Shown here: positions 43,366 to 55,586 of the stretch, one piece after another | How the letters are laid out: every line of letters starts with the position of its first letter | Position numbering within the stretch: position 1 is the first letter of the stretch | From: Catellatospora sp. IY07-71 | Lineage (GTDB): Bacteria > Actinomycetota > Actinomycetes > Mycobacteriales > Micromonosporaceae | DNA length: 64,000 nucleotides | Assembly (NCBI RefSeq): GCF_018326265.1 | Contig: NZ_AP023360.1 | Span: 3,401,501-3,465,500, forward strand | Reading direction: 5' to 3' | Notes under the pieces: generated by a model | Database searches by the model: none | The model's input: only the letters and a program-made list of their open reading frames with translations | What the model was told of the DNA's origin: nothing | Program-made: the position numbers and the translations under genes

Positions 43366-43507
43366 CCGTGCAGTGGGGTCGCGCGAACGGCTGACGGTGG
43401 TGCGTCCTGCGGGTGACGACCGCTGGCCGGGCTGTCGTCGACCAGCCTAATGTGCCGATATACCCCCGAAAGCCCCCACGGGTGTCACGGTTCAGGAGGG
43501 CTGGATC

Positions 43508-44467
43508 ATGTCCGGACCGGCGCTTACGTCACGCCACACCGTCTCCTTCGTCACGGCTACCGCCGTCCTGGCCGCGATGCTCGCCGTGCCTGCGGCCGCA
43601 TCGGCCGATCCCGTCGAGGGGCCCGCCGCGACCGTGGTGCGTGACGAGCCGTGTCCGCCGCCGGCCGGGTTCCGGCCGGGCCGGTTCGAGGACTCGACCG
43701 ACCTGGACAGCCGCTACCAGCCGCTGCCCGCCGGGACCGAGCTGACCTGGCAGGTGTACGCGAACGACGGCGGGCAGGCGCTGCCGCGCACCGTCGTGCT
43801 CACCGCCACCGACCTGGTCAAGCGGATCGACGGGGTGTGGGCGCGGGTGCTGTGGCAGCGCAGGCTCACCGAGGGCGTGGTGACCGAGTCGGCGCTGGTG
43901 TTCCAGGCCCAGGACGACGACCGCGGCGTGTGGCAGGTCGGGGCGTATCCGGAGCTGCTCGCGGACGGGGCGGTGACCGGTGCGCCGGAGGCGTGGATCG
44001 CGGGGGTGGCCGGGGCGCGGGCCGGGGTCGTCGTGCCGGGTGACCCGGAGGAGGACGAGCCGCCGTACCTGCGGGCCGAAGCGCCCGGCGTTGGGCTGCT
44101 GCGCTGCGGGTTCGTGGTGGACCGGTCGGCGCGTGAGGTGTGTGCGCCGTCGATCTGCTACGACGGGGTGCTGGTCGTGGAGGAGTTCAGCCCGTTGCTG
44201 GCGCCGCCGGTGCGGCACTCCTACCTGCCGGGAGTCGGGATGATCGCGGCGGCGCAGGCCAACACCGACGGGGAGACGCTGTTCCTGACCGGCAGGCGGC
44301 GGCTGTCGATCGACGACCGGCTGGCGGCGGCCGAGGCGGCGCTCGGGCTGGAGGAGCGGGCGTACGCGGGCAGCGAGGTCTACGCGGGGACGGAGGCGAT
44401 GCGGCTGCTCGCGGCCGACGCGGATTCGCGGGCCGTCCGGCGGGCACTGGGGGACCGGGTCCACTGA
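43508..44467 (+). CDS. Secreted protein of unknown function
   Basis: The product has 319 residues with a signal peptide ending near AAASA-DP (residues 1-33). The mature part is beta-rich with paired cysteines (DEPCPPPAG, LLRCGFVVD, REVCAPSICYDG) and ends in a helical segment (DDRLAAAEAALGLEERAYAG). It contains wording about gain and loss of charge (LTATDLVKRIDGVWARVLWQ), but no family is recognised. A strong terminator follows. Confidence 0.7.
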   Translation: MSGPALTSRHTVSFVTATAVLAAMLAVPAAASADPVEGPAATVVRDEPCPPPAGFRPGRFEDSTDLDSRYQPLPAGTELTWQVYANDGGQALPRTVVLTATDLVKRIDGVWARVLWQRRLTEGVVTESALVFQAQDDDRGVWQVGAYPELLADGAVTGAPEAWIAGVAGARAGVVVPGDPEEDEPPYLRAEAPGVGLLRCGFVVDRSAREVCAPSICYDGVLVVEEFSPLLAPPVRHSYLPGVGMIAAAQANTDGETLFLTGRRRLSIDDRLAAAEAALGLEERAYAGSEVYAGTEAMRLLAADADSRAVRRALGDRVH

Positions 44468-44479
44468 GCTTTACCCCTG

Positions 44480-44516
44480 GCAGCGGGCGCCGACGGGGGT
44501 GGTCGGCGCCCGCTGC
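44480..44516 (+). terminator. Terminator after the secreted protein gene
   Basis: A perfect 15-bp stem (GCAGCGGGCGCCGAC and complement) with a GGGGGTG loop lies 12 nt after the stop. Confidence 0.75.
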
Positions 44517-44540
44517 GCTGCGCTGATCCGGTACGGCGCG

Positions 44541-47524
<2,984 letters not shown>

Positions 47525-47561
47525 CCAGCTCGCGGCGGCCGGCGGGCCTGCTGCCCATCGC

Positions 47562-47630
47562 CGATCTTGCGTGAACTGTGGGTACGACACGCCCAAGGCG
47601 GGCGAATGGGCAACAGTTCGCGCAAGATCG
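47562..47630 (-). repeat. 69-bp palindromic dispersed repeat, copy 2 (inverted)
   Basis: It has the same length and ends as the copy at 7742-7810, in opposite orientation. About 50 of 69 positions agree by eye, with differences concentrated near the centre and in one arm. It lies between the beta-galactosidase gene and the P-loop kinase gene, which converge. Confidence 0.8.
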
Positions 47631-47667
47631 ATTAGGCGAGGTGCGGGCTGGGGCTGGGGTCGTGGTG

Positions 47668-48234
47668 TCAGCGGCGGGGGAGGAGGAGCTTGACCTGGAG
47701 TTCCAGGGAGGTCGCGCCGGTGCGGTTGTCGACGGTGAGGTGCGGGACAGGGGGTTCTACACCGGCGCGGATCGACTCGGTGAAGGCGTCGAAGTTCGCC
47801 AGCTTCTGGCCGTCGCGGGGGAGGGCACGGGCGGTCAGGCGGGTGCGCAAGGTCTGCGGGTCGGTGCGTACCCAGACCAGGTGAACCGGGTTGCCGCCGA
47901 GCTCGTCGACCCAGGCTGCCCAGCGAGCCTGGTCGTGGATCTGGCCGGTGAAGGGGGCGTCCAGGAGGACGGGGCACCCGAATGAGCGGATCTGGCGGGC
48001 CGCCGCGGTCATGCCGCCATACTCGTGGATCTTGATGTGCTCGTCGTACCAGGGGCCTTCGCGCTCACCGTGGGGGCGGTCCGCGGCGGCGAGGGTGGCG
48101 GCGACGAAGCCGCCGTAGAGGACGTCCTTGTCGAGCAGGGCCGGGACCGGGTTCAGAGCCTGGAGGAGGAGCCTGCTCACGGTCGACTTGCCGGCGCCGG
48201 GAGGGCCGGCGACCACCCATACTGCTGCCTTCAC
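47668..48234 (-). CDS. P-loop kinase-like ATPase
   Basis: The product has 188 residues. Walker A is GPPGAGKST at residues 10-18, [10 protein letters not shown] is a Walker-B-like strand, and there is an Arg-rich lid ([20 protein letters not shown]). It belongs with small AAA_33/zeta-toxin-like or gluconate-kinase-like proteins that phosphorylate small molecules. The substrate is unknown. Confidence 0.8.
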   Translation of the reverse strand: MKAAVWVVAGPPGAGKSTVSRLLLQALNPVPALLDKDVLYGGFVAATLAAADRPHGEREGPWYDEHIKIHEYGGMTAAARQIRSFGCPVLLDAPFTGQIHDQARWAAWVDELGGNPVHLVWVRTDPQTLRTRLTARALPRDGQKLANFDAFTESIRAGVEPPVPHLTVDNRTGATSLELQVKLLLPRR

Positions 48235-48369
48235 GCTCGGAGACTACCGACACCGGTAACCCGATGTGCGTGATCAAGGGGGACCGTGTATCGTTGTGGC
48301 TCGTGCGGCTGACGCCGGACACCAGCGAGGATGTGTCTTCGGGGGTGTGGCGGAGGTCGGACACCACCG

Positions 48370-48453
48370 GTCCGGGTGGCGGAATGGCAGACGCGCTAGC
48401 TTGAGGTGCTAGTGCCCGTATAGGGCGTGGGGGTTCAAGTCCCCCCTCGGACA
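48370..48453 (+). tRNA. tRNA-Leu (anticodon GAG)
   Basis: A class II cloverleaf of 84 nt. The acceptor stem GTCCGGG pairs with CTCGGAC and the discriminator is A. The anticodon loop TTGAGGT gives GAG between CTAGC/GCTAG stems. The variable arm is long and the T arm is GGGGG-TTCAAGT-CCCCC. CCA is not encoded. Confidence 0.93.
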
Positions 48454-49197
48454 CAGTAGTTGCACACCTAACGCATTCGCGCCGCTCGATCGTTCGGGCG
48501 GCGTTCTTGCTGTCCGAGGTCGCCGCGCGGTCTTCTTTCGGGGCAGGCGGACCGGGAAGCCGTCAAATGCCAGGTCGTCGTCGATCTCCACGCGCCAGGT
48601 GTAGTTGTCGCACCTGACTGCCAGCTCGCGTTCGCCGTGGAAGGCGTCCAGGACCTGTCGGGCCGTCGTGGGGTCTGCTAGATGTCCGTCGTACAGTCCC
48701 CGCAGCTGCGGAAGGTGTGTGGCGAGGAACAGGAAGTCCTCGTCCTGGCGGGCGTACACCGTGCGCTGGCGGTCCTTGCGCCGGATGTGCGCGCTGGTGC
48801 GGCCGTGCATGCACCGGTAGGACTCGCGGTCATGCACCCAGTGCGAGACCATCCGCCGCTGGCATACCTTGCAGAACATCAGCCCCGCGAGCATGTGTTC
48901 GCGGATCTGCCCGTCGACCGGCTCGGGTGTGGTGTACACCGCCTGCACCGCGACGAAGTCGGCGTCGCTGACCAAAGCCGGGTGTGCCACGGGTGCGGAG
49001 ACCACCCACTCATGCAACGTGTTCCACCGGCGCGTCTCCGCCCGCCCGAGCACGTCATCGGCCCGGTCGAGCGGGCCGACCTCGGTCTGCTGGCGGTTCG
49101 GCACCTGCCGGCCGGTGTAACGCGGATTGGTCAGGATCGACTGTACCGTCGAGAAAACCCAGCCCTGCCGATGCGATGCGGATTGCTCACGTGATCG
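48409..49197 (-). pseudogene. Serine recombinase C-terminal relic at tRNA-Leu
   Basis: The open frame encodes GWVFSTVQSILTNPRYTGRQ, then HPALVSDADFVAVQAVYTTP and a recombinase zinc ribbon LAGLMFCKVCQRRMVSHWVH followed by YRCMHGRTSAH. The catalytic Ser domain is absent: the frame meets a stop at 49198-49200. Its 3' end reads into the tRNA gene on the opposite strand, so the last residues are artefactual. It is a leftover of an integrative element that used this tRNA region. Confidence 0.7.
48481..48505 (+). terminator. Possible tRNA terminator
   Basis: GCCGC-TCGA and TTCG-GGCGGC form an imperfect hairpin 30 nt after the tRNA, followed by TTCTT. Confidence 0.4.
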
Positions 49198-49345
49198 TCA
49201 CTGCGGCGGAGCCGGTCGAGGCTCGCGACCGCACCGCCGAACCGGCCGCGCACGTGCGGATCGACATCGACGGCCGAGGGTGAGGACGCCCGGTCGTCAA
49301 TGGGGCCGTCGGCCCACGTTCGCAGTCGTACGCCGATGCGGGCGC

Positions 49346-49865
49346 CTAACTCGTCCTCCACCTATGCGTGCGGCTGACCGGCGCATGCGCGGCCATGTCT
49401 GCGACCAGCTTCTGTGCTGCTTCGGCGGCCCTCTGCTCCCGTCGCGCGTGCAGCTCGTCACGGTAGGCGAGCAGGCCGGCCACGGCGCCCGCGAACTCCG
49501 TGAACCGCGTGCTGAAGGTGCCCAGCGAGGAGCACTCTAGAGCGGAGCAGATGTCGGTCACGGACAGGTCCGTGCCGCGCAACAACGCCGTGGCGCGCTC
49601 GATCCGGCGCGTCATGAGGTACGCGTACGGCGACTCCCCGTACGCGAGGCGGATCTGCCGGCTCAGGTGACCCGCGGACATGCGCACGCCGCGCGAGGGC
49701 CTCGGCGTCCAGCGGCTGCGCGTACTCGCGGTCCATGCGGTCGCGCACGCGGCGCAGCAGTGCGAGGTCGCGCAGCCGTCGCGTCTCGTCGGGTCCGCTG
49801 GTCGCGGGCCGATGGTGCCACGGGCGGGTCCGCCCGGCCACCGTTCCACGACCCGCGCCGGACAA
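49346..49865 (-). pseudogene. AraC-family regulator, frameshifted
   Basis: The first frame (from ATG 49865) gives RRLRDLALLRRVRDRMDREY and DAEALARRAHV. The next frame continues SAGHLSRQIRLAYGESPYAY and then RIERATALLRGTDLSVTDIC. Together they are the two HTH motifs of an AraC protein, separated by a one-base loss near 49680. The tail departs from the family after FTEFAGAVA. It is either a pseudogene or a sequencing error. Confidence 0.65.
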
Positions 49866-49958
49866 ACCCCGGCGCGGGTCGTATGCCTGAACGTGGAAAG
49901 GACGCGGGAGCCTGTCCGCTCCCGCGCCCTGACCGTCAGCGTGCCCCTGGGCCGGCCG

Positions 49959-51326
49959 TCACGCGGCCTTCACGAAGTACTGCGCGGCCGATCCGTTGCA
50001 ATCCCAGATCTGCAGTCGCGCGCCGTCCGCTGTCGAGCCTCCCGGGGAGTCCAGGCACTTGTTGGAGTTCGGGTTGCGCAACCGGTTACCTTCCTGGACC
50101 CAGTTCTGTGCGCCGCTGCCGTTGCAGTCCCAGAGCTGCACCTTCGTGCCGTTGGCCGTGCCCGCGCCGTTGACATCGAGGCACCGGCCCAGCGTCCGCA
50201 GGGTCTGGCCGTCCCGGCTCCACTGCTGGTCCTGCGAAACAGCAGACCCCTGGCACGTCCACAGCTGCACGGCCGCGCCATTGCCGCCCGTATCGTTTCC
50301 GGCCACGTCCACGCACTTGCCGCCCGGCCCGTTGATCTGCGTCGCGGGTCCGCCCGTGCCCCCGCCGTCCTGGTAGTAGCGCACGTAGTCGATCAATGCG
50401 GTGAGCGGGAACTGGCTCTGCACGGGGTTCTGTCCGGGGTACGTGCCGCCCAGCGCCAGGTTGAAGATGAGGTGGAACGGCTTGCGGAACTCCTCCAAGG
50501 TCGCCGGTGTCGTGTCGATCACGTGCGTCTGCGTACCGTCGATGTACCAGCGGATCTGCGCAGGCGTCCATTCGATCGCATAGACGTGGAAGGCCGCAGC
50601 GTTGTTGACGGCGGGGTTCGCGACGTAGTTGGCGTTCTGACCCGCTGTCCACGGGAACACGCCGGTCCGCACATCCCAGAAGATGTTGTTCGTCACGGTC
50701 GCGTTCGCGTTCGCGTGTTCCATGATGTCGACCTCGCCGCAACTGGCCCAGTTGGTGGGCAGGCGGTCGTAGTAGGTCTGCGCCGGGTTGTAGGCGCTCG
50801 TGGATGTCTCGTCACACGAGTCACCGAGCATCCAGAAAGCCGGCCACGAGCCGGTGGCGGTCGGGAGCGCCATGCGCGCCTCGATACGGCCGTATTGGAA
50901 GGACCTCTTCGTGTCCGTCGTCATGCGGCACGACGTCTGGTAGAAGTTGCGGCCGTTGACCGTGATGGGTGTCGTGAGCCAGTTGGCGCGCATCACGAGG
51001 TTGCCGCCGGACTGCGTGCAGTTCTCGGGGCGGTACCACTCCCACTCGCCGTTGCCCCAGCCGTCGAAAGTATTGAGGCCGGGGTTGAGGCCGTTGCCGA
51101 CGTTGTAGTTCCAGTTGGCGCTGCTGGGCGCGCCGGATCCGTTGAACTCGTCGGCCCACACGAGGTTCCACGCGGCGTGTGCGGGCTGCTGCGGGACGAC
51201 CACGCTGCCGACGAGTGCAGTGACGGCGGCGGTGAGGAGGATCAGGAGGCGCCGGCCGCGTGACAGCGCTCGGTTCAGGGCGCGGCCACGGGGCATGCGG
51301 GGTGCGCGTTCTTGTTGAATCTCCAC
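49959..51326 (-). CDS. Secreted GH16 beta-glucanase with ricin-type lectin domain
   Basis: The product has 455 residues. After a basic start and signal peptide (LLILLTAAVTALVGSVVV ... AHA), the GH16 domain carries the catalytic ExDxxE in GEVDIMEH (E198, D200, E203). A short Gly linker leads to a ricin B lectin with QxW-type repeats (AAVQLWTCQGSA, TKVQLWDCNGSG, ARLQIWDCNGSA). It cleaves beta-1,3 or beta-1,3/1,4 glucans outside the cell. GTG 51326 is chosen because AAGGG lies 10 nt upstream; ATG 51296 is an alternative. A LacI-type operator precedes it. Confidence 0.9.
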   Translation of the reverse strand: MEIQQERAPRMPRGRALNRALSRGRRLLILLTAAVTALVGSVVVPQQPAHAAWNLVWADEFNGSGAPSSANWNYNVGNGLNPGLNTFDGWGNGEWEWYRPENCTQSGGNLVMRANWLTTPITVNGRNFYQTSCRMTTDTKRSFQYGRIEARMALPTATGSWPAFWMLGDSCDETSTSAYNPAQTYYDRLPTNWASCGEVDIMEHANANATVTNNIFWDVRTGVFPWTAGQNANYVANPAVNNAAAFHVYAIEWTPAQIRWYIDGTQTHVIDTTPATLEEFRKPFHLIFNLALGGTYPGQNPVQSQFPLTALIDYVRYYQDGGGTGGPATQINGPGGKCVDVAGNDTGGNGAAVQLWTCQGSAVSQDQQWSRDGQTLRTLGRCLDVNGAGTANGTKVQLWDCNGSGAQNWVQEGNRLRNPNSNKCLDSPGGSTADGARLQIWDCNGSAAQYFVKAA

Positions 51327-51399
51327 AGCGTATGTGCCCTTCTCGAGCAGGGGCGGAGGTGGTGCGATCGGCGAAAGTGCCTGTTCGAGTCCCTCCACG

Positions 51400-51421
51400 G
51401 ATGTGAGAGCGCTCTCACATC
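51400..51421 (-). promoter_or_regulatory. LacI-family (CelR-like) operator
   Basis: A 22-bp perfect palindrome with core TGTGAGAGC-GCTCTCACA lies 74 bp upstream of the glucanase start. The central GAGCGCTC resembles operators of LacI-type sugar repressors in actinobacteria. No LacI gene is in the window, so the repressor acts from elsewhere. Confidence 0.7.
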
Positions 51422-51602
51422 GTGAGTGACTGGAAACCTTGTTGTCAATAACCTGCCATGCCAAAGAACGTCCGACTTCGATCCGCTGCCGCAATGGGAG
51501 CGGGTTTGCCGGCCGGTGCTGGCCCAGTGGGGTGCCTGCGTTACCTCCGCAGCGAGCTGGCGCGCCGCCTCTCCGGTCCGCGGTGACGACGGTTCGTTCA
51601 CC

Positions 51603-52304
51603 TCAGCTGGTGGGGCGCTGGGCTCGTTCGCGGGTGACGTCGGTCCAGGGGCTCCACGCGAACCATCGCGGGATGGCCGAGGTGATCCTGGGCGGCCCGG
51701 CGACGTCGATCCGGCCGTCGGCGGTGGCCTCGGCCCAGGTGCGGTAGCCCTGGAACACGTCGGCGAGGTCTGCGGTGGTCGAGGTGACGATGGCATCGCT
51801 GTCGAAGCCCGGATGCTGGTGGCAGACCGACACCTCGCCCCGGTCGAGCACCAGCCAGATCGTCTGCGGTGTCGGCGCGGTGTGCCGGAATTCCAGCACC
51901 GTACGAGCCGTCGGCAGCGCCTCCGGCCTGACCCGGCGGTGCATCCACCACATGAGCGTGGTCGGCGGCACATCGTGCGGGCGGATCTCCTCGAAGAGCC
52001 ATTCGATCGCCCACCGCGCCATCGCGTCGATGACCCGTTCCAGGTCCTTGCCAGCCGCGGTGAGGCGGTACTCGCTGCCACGCCCGGTCGGCGCGGGCCA
52101 GGTCTCGACGACTCCGTGCTTCTCAAGGTGGCGCAGTCGCTGGACGAGCAGCGAGCGGGAGATGCCGGGCATCGCCCGCGCGATGTCGTTGAACCGGGTG
52201 TTGCCGAGCACCATCTCCCGGAGGATCAGGGGTGTCCAGCGGTCCGCGACCACCTCGGCGGCTAGCTGGACCGGGCAGTAGTCACCGTAGTCAGGCATGG
52301 ACAT
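51603..52304 (-). CDS. HxlR-family regulator with C-terminal SCP2-like domain
   Basis: The product has 233 residues. The N-terminal HxlR winged helix is DYCPVQLAAEVVADRWTPLI with REMVLGNTRFNDIARAMPGI and LRHLEKHGVVETWPAPTGRG. A domain of about 110 residues follows (LEFRHTAPTPQTIWLVLDRG ... DLADVFQGYRTWAEATADGRI), similar to SCP2/sterol-carrier folds. It is divergent from an acyl-CoA dehydrogenase gene, its probable target. An alternative ATG is at 52298. Confidence 0.87.
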   Translation of the reverse strand: MSMPDYGDYCPVQLAAEVVADRWTPLILREMVLGNTRFNDIARAMPGISRSLLVQRLRHLEKHGVVETWPAPTGRGSEYRLTAAGKDLERVIDAMARWAIEWLFEEIRPHDVPPTTLMWWMHRRVRPEALPTARTVLEFRHTAPTPQTIWLVLDRGEVSVCHQHPGFDSDAIVTSTTADLADVFQGYRTWAEATADGRIDVAGPPRITSAIPRWFAWSPWTDVTRERAQRPTS

Positions 52305-52406
52305 ATCGTCGCAGCGCCTCGACGCGGCTTGTAGTCCTGAATCTGTACCAGCCAGGTCGCGATTGTGGACTAGTGGCGGGCCTACGCCGCCCCCGACGCT
52401 GAGTGC

Positions 52407-53555
52407 ATGACGACAACGACCGAGCCCAGCGCTCAGCAGACCACCGATCTCACCGAGCGGGCCGCGGCCGTCGGCGCCACACTCGCCGAACACGCCGCCC
52501 GGCACGACGCCGAGGGCAGCTTCGTGACCGAGGCGTATGACGTGCTCCGCTCCGCCGGCCTGCTCAAGGCGGGTGTGCCCGTGGAGCTCGGCGGCGACGG
52601 CGCCACCATCGCCGAGCTCACCGCCCTGCAGCGCGAGCTCGCCCAGCACTGCGGTTCGGCGGCGCTGGCCAGCTCGATGCACCAGCACGTCGTCGCGTTC
52701 ACCGCGTGGCGATATCGCCGCAATCTGCCCGGCGCCGAGGCCACCCTGCGCCGGGTGGCGGAGGAGGGCATCCTGCTCGTCTCGACCGGCGGCGGCGACT
52801 ACACCCACCCGCGCGGCGAGGCGGTCAGGGTTGACGGGGGCTACCGGGTCACCGGACACAAGCGCTTCGCCAGCCAGTCGAACCATGGCACGGTGATGGC
52901 AACCATGTTCACCTGCGACGACCCGGAGCGGGGCCGGCGAGTGCTGAACGTCGCGATCCCGCTGGCGTCACCGGGCGTCACCGTCGCAGACAACTGGGAC
53001 ACGCTCGGCATGCGCGGCACCGCCAGCAACGACATCCTGCTCACGGACGTGTTCGTCCCGGATGAGCGGGTGCTCGCCAATCGCCCGTACGGCGTGGTCG
53101 ATCCTCCCCTGCAGGTGATCTCGCAGATCGCGTTCCCGATCATCTCGGGCGTCTACCTCGGGGTGGCCGAGGCGGCGTACCGGGCCGCGATCGCCGGCGC
53201 CGCGCCGAAGGCGGAGAACGTGCTCGTGCAGCGCCAGCTCGGTCTGATGCGGCACAAGCTGCGGGTCGCCTCGTGGGCGCTCGACGGTGCCCTGGCCGCG
53301 GTCGGCGACGATCCCCGCCCGTCCCCCGAGGTCTATCTCGCGGTGATGTCGGCGAAGAACGAGGTCGCCGAGGCGGGCGTCGCGGTCTGCGATCTCGCCA
53401 TGGACGTCGTCGGCGGGTCCGCCTTCTTCAAGGGCTCGGTGATCGAACGGTGCTACCGCGACATCCGCGCGGCGAAGTTCCATCCGCTGACTGCCGAGGA
53501 CGTCCTGGTCGAGACCGGCCGGCACGCGCTTGGCAGCAAGGGCCTGCTCGCCTGA
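52407..53555 (+). CDS. Acyl-CoA dehydrogenase family flavoprotein
   Basis: The product has 382 residues. N-terminal helices (ELTALQRELAQHCGSAALAS) are followed by the FAD/substrate beta domain (GYRVTGHKRFASQSNHGTVM, DNWDTLGMRGTASNDI) and a C-terminal helical domain (GVYLGVAEAAYRAAIAG, VVGGSAFFKGSVIERCYRDI). It could be a dehydrogenase or a flavin-dependent oxygenase/DszC-like enzyme. It is divergent from an HxlR regulator. Confidence 0.85.
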   Translation: MTTTTEPSAQQTTDLTERAAAVGATLAEHAARHDAEGSFVTEAYDVLRSAGLLKAGVPVELGGDGATIAELTALQRELAQHCGSAALASSMHQHVVAFTAWRYRRNLPGAEATLRRVAEEGILLVSTGGGDYTHPRGEAVRVDGGYRVTGHKRFASQSNHGTVMATMFTCDDPERGRRVLNVAIPLASPGVTVADNWDTLGMRGTASNDILLTDVFVPDERVLANRPYGVVDPPLQVISQIAFPIISGVYLGVAEAAYRAAIAGAAPKAENVLVQRQLGLMRHKLRVASWALDGALAAVGDDPRPSPEVYLAVMSAKNEVAEAGVAVCDLAMDVVGGSAFFKGSVIERCYRDIRAAKFHPLTAEDVLVETGRHALGSKGLLA

Positions 53556-54502
53556 CGACAGCAGCCCCTCCAAGCCTGGGCAGCATGTCCGACCCGCGAT
53601 TCTCGGCCATCCACGTCGCGACCGGCTCGGCGATTCCGCCAAGCTGTCGAAGGACTGGTCCATGCCGCAACATATGGTTGCGGTCGCCGCGGCCGGCCGA
53701 GGATCGTGTCAAGCTGGCCAGGCCGCCTGAGGTGCCCCTTTGCCGCGAGGTCGGCCGGGCGGCGGCATGACCCTGTTGGTCGCCGCCCGGCCTGGTGATC
53801 ACGCAAGCAGCAGCTCACCGGCCATCCTGATCATGTACTTAGGGTGCATGTAGCCCCTCGGACACCAACTGCATCCCAACGGTGCCCGCCAAGATCGATG
53901 TTAGCGTGCCGTTTGTTTTGCGCGGCTCTGAGCATCGCCGCGGATCTGTACGGCACCGCCCTGCTGGGCGGGCTCGTGCCGGGCGCCTTCGCCTACGGTC
54001 GGCGACCGCCGGCGTCATCCAGAGGCCGGTGACGTGCCCGAAGTGGCCTGACGGCCCGACATGGGCGTCGAGTCTCCGGTGAGCACTAACCTCCGCTGCC
54101 GGACCTCCCTGTCTCGCCGTCGTCGTACGAGACGACCAAGGCGCCGATGACGAACGTGCCTTCTTCCACGAACGGTGTGTTATGGACGGAGCCATGCGCC
54201 CGGCCTCTCGGCATCCAGCAGCGCCGCCGCCGATCCGAGTCCGACCGTAGGACGTGGTGCAGGACCCTGCGGGGCGTGTCGGGGCCTACTGCTGGATCAG
54301 CGTCACGGCACGCGATTCAGTCAATAATTGCTGACGTCCACACCGGAGCGCTTCTGTCGCGACCGGGGGACACCGCTTCCACCGGGACGACATAGATGAA
54401 CATCGTCTGGCTGACGCCCCCGCCTTGCCCGTTGTTTCGCGGTTTTCGATGCGCTTGTATGGCGGCACCCCACCCCGAACCTGCGAAGTCGGAGAAGATC
54501 GC
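53556..54502. other. Long gap without a clear gene
   Basis: No supported gene is visible in this stretch of about 950 bp. A 42-codon minus-strand frame (54086-54214) encodes TPFVEEGTFVIGALVVSYDD, which looks protein-like but lacks a family and a strong ribosome site; it may be a relic tail. The region just before 54503 carries the promoter and ribosome site of the protease gene. Confidence 0.4.
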
Positions 54503-55543
54503 ATGCGTTCTCGAGCCCTCATCCTTCTCAGCGTGCTCACCCTGTCCGTCGTCCTACCGGGTGTGGCAAGCTCCGCCAACGCCGTCAGCACCGACCGCGG
54601 CGCCGCCGCAACCCGTGCCGAGGACGCCCGCGTCCTGGCTTACTGGACCCCGCAGCGGATCGCCAATGCGAAGGTCCGCGACTACGTCCGCACCGGCTCG
54701 GGCAAGATGGTCCCGTATGCCAAGCCCGGCGGCGGTGGAGCGGTCACCGGCGCTTCGTGGCCCAACGGCGGCGCGATCCAGCAGCGTTCGGGCCGCATCC
54801 TGTTCTCCTCCGGCGGCTCCGACTGGATCTGCTCCGGCAGCGTCGTCAACGACGCCTCGACCAGCAACGGCTACTCGGTCGTCCTGACGGCCGGGCACTG
54901 CGTCTTCGACGGCAACGACGGCTGGTCCTACAACTTCCTCTACATGCCCAACTTCGACGCCGAGCCCAACTACGACTGCACCGCGCGGGTCAACGGCTGC
55001 TGGCGGGCGAACCTGCTCAGCGCCCACGATGACTTCGTCCCGGAGGGCTTCGGGACCGACGCGACCGTGCGGGTCGACTACGCCTTCGCGCGCGTCGGGC
55101 TCCGGATCGCCGGCGCCGGCACCGCCGAACTCGACGCCGCCACCGGCGGCTACGGCCTCAACACCTCGTCCGTGGCCCACAACGTCACGAAGTGGGCGTT
55201 CGGCTACCCCGCCGAGGGCAAGTACAAGGGCAAAGACCTCATCTACTGCTCCGGCCCGACGATCGACGACCCGTACGGTTCCCCGACCTGGGGCGTCGCC
55301 TGCAACATGAACGGCGGCTCCTCCGGTGGCCCGTGGATCTACGGCACCACCGACCCGGCCGTATACACCTCAGGCACGCTGCTCACCTCCGTGAACTCGT
55401 ACGGCTACTCCGGGCTGACCTACATGTTCGGCCCGAAGTTCAACACGCAGACCCAGACGGTCTACACCTCGGCGGTCTCCGGGTCGGCGTCGTCGGGCGT
55501 GAGCGTCGTCTGCGCGGTGGGGACCTCGGCACCGAACTGCTAG
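54503..55543 (+). CDS. Secreted trypsin-like serine protease
   Basis: The 346-residue product starts MRSRALILLSVLTLSVVLPG, a signal peptide, with a propeptide region after it. Catalytic residues are His in VVLTAGHCVFDG, Asp in RVDYAFARVG and Ser in NGGSSGGPWIYG. Cysteine pairs stabilise the fold. It is closest in layout to glutamyl-endopeptidase-like/V8-like secreted proteases. CGGAGA lies 9 nt before the ATG at 54503. A terminator with a T run follows. Confidence 0.9.
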   Translation: MRSRALILLSVLTLSVVLPGVASSANAVSTDRGAAATRAEDARVLAYWTPQRIANAKVRDYVRTGSGKMVPYAKPGGGGAVTGASWPNGGAIQQRSGRILFSSGGSDWICSGSVVNDASTSNGYSVVLTAGHCVFDGNDGWSYNFLYMPNFDAEPNYDCTARVNGCWRANLLSAHDDFVPEGFGTDATVRVDYAFARVGLRIAGAGTAELDAATGGYGLNTSSVAHNVTKWAFGYPAEGKYKGKDLIYCSGPTIDDPYGSPTWGVACNMNGGSSGGPWIYGTTDPAVYTSGTLLTSVNSYGYSGLTYMFGPKFNTQTQTVYTSAVSGSASSGVSVVCAVGTSAPNC

Positions 55544-55557
55544 CGCGTCACACCTCT

Positions 55558-55586
55558 CGCCCCGTCGGCCCTCGGCCGGCGGGGCG
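55558..55586 (+). terminator. Terminator after the protease gene
   Basis: A 13-bp stem with one G-T pair (CGCCCCGTCGGCC, loop CTC) is followed by TTT and lies 14 nt after the stop. Confidence 0.8.

Noticed and set aside
48409-48460. Terminal residues GDLNPHALYGH of the recombinase frame
   Set aside because: These are the antisense translation of the tRNA-Leu gene, not part of the original recombinase.
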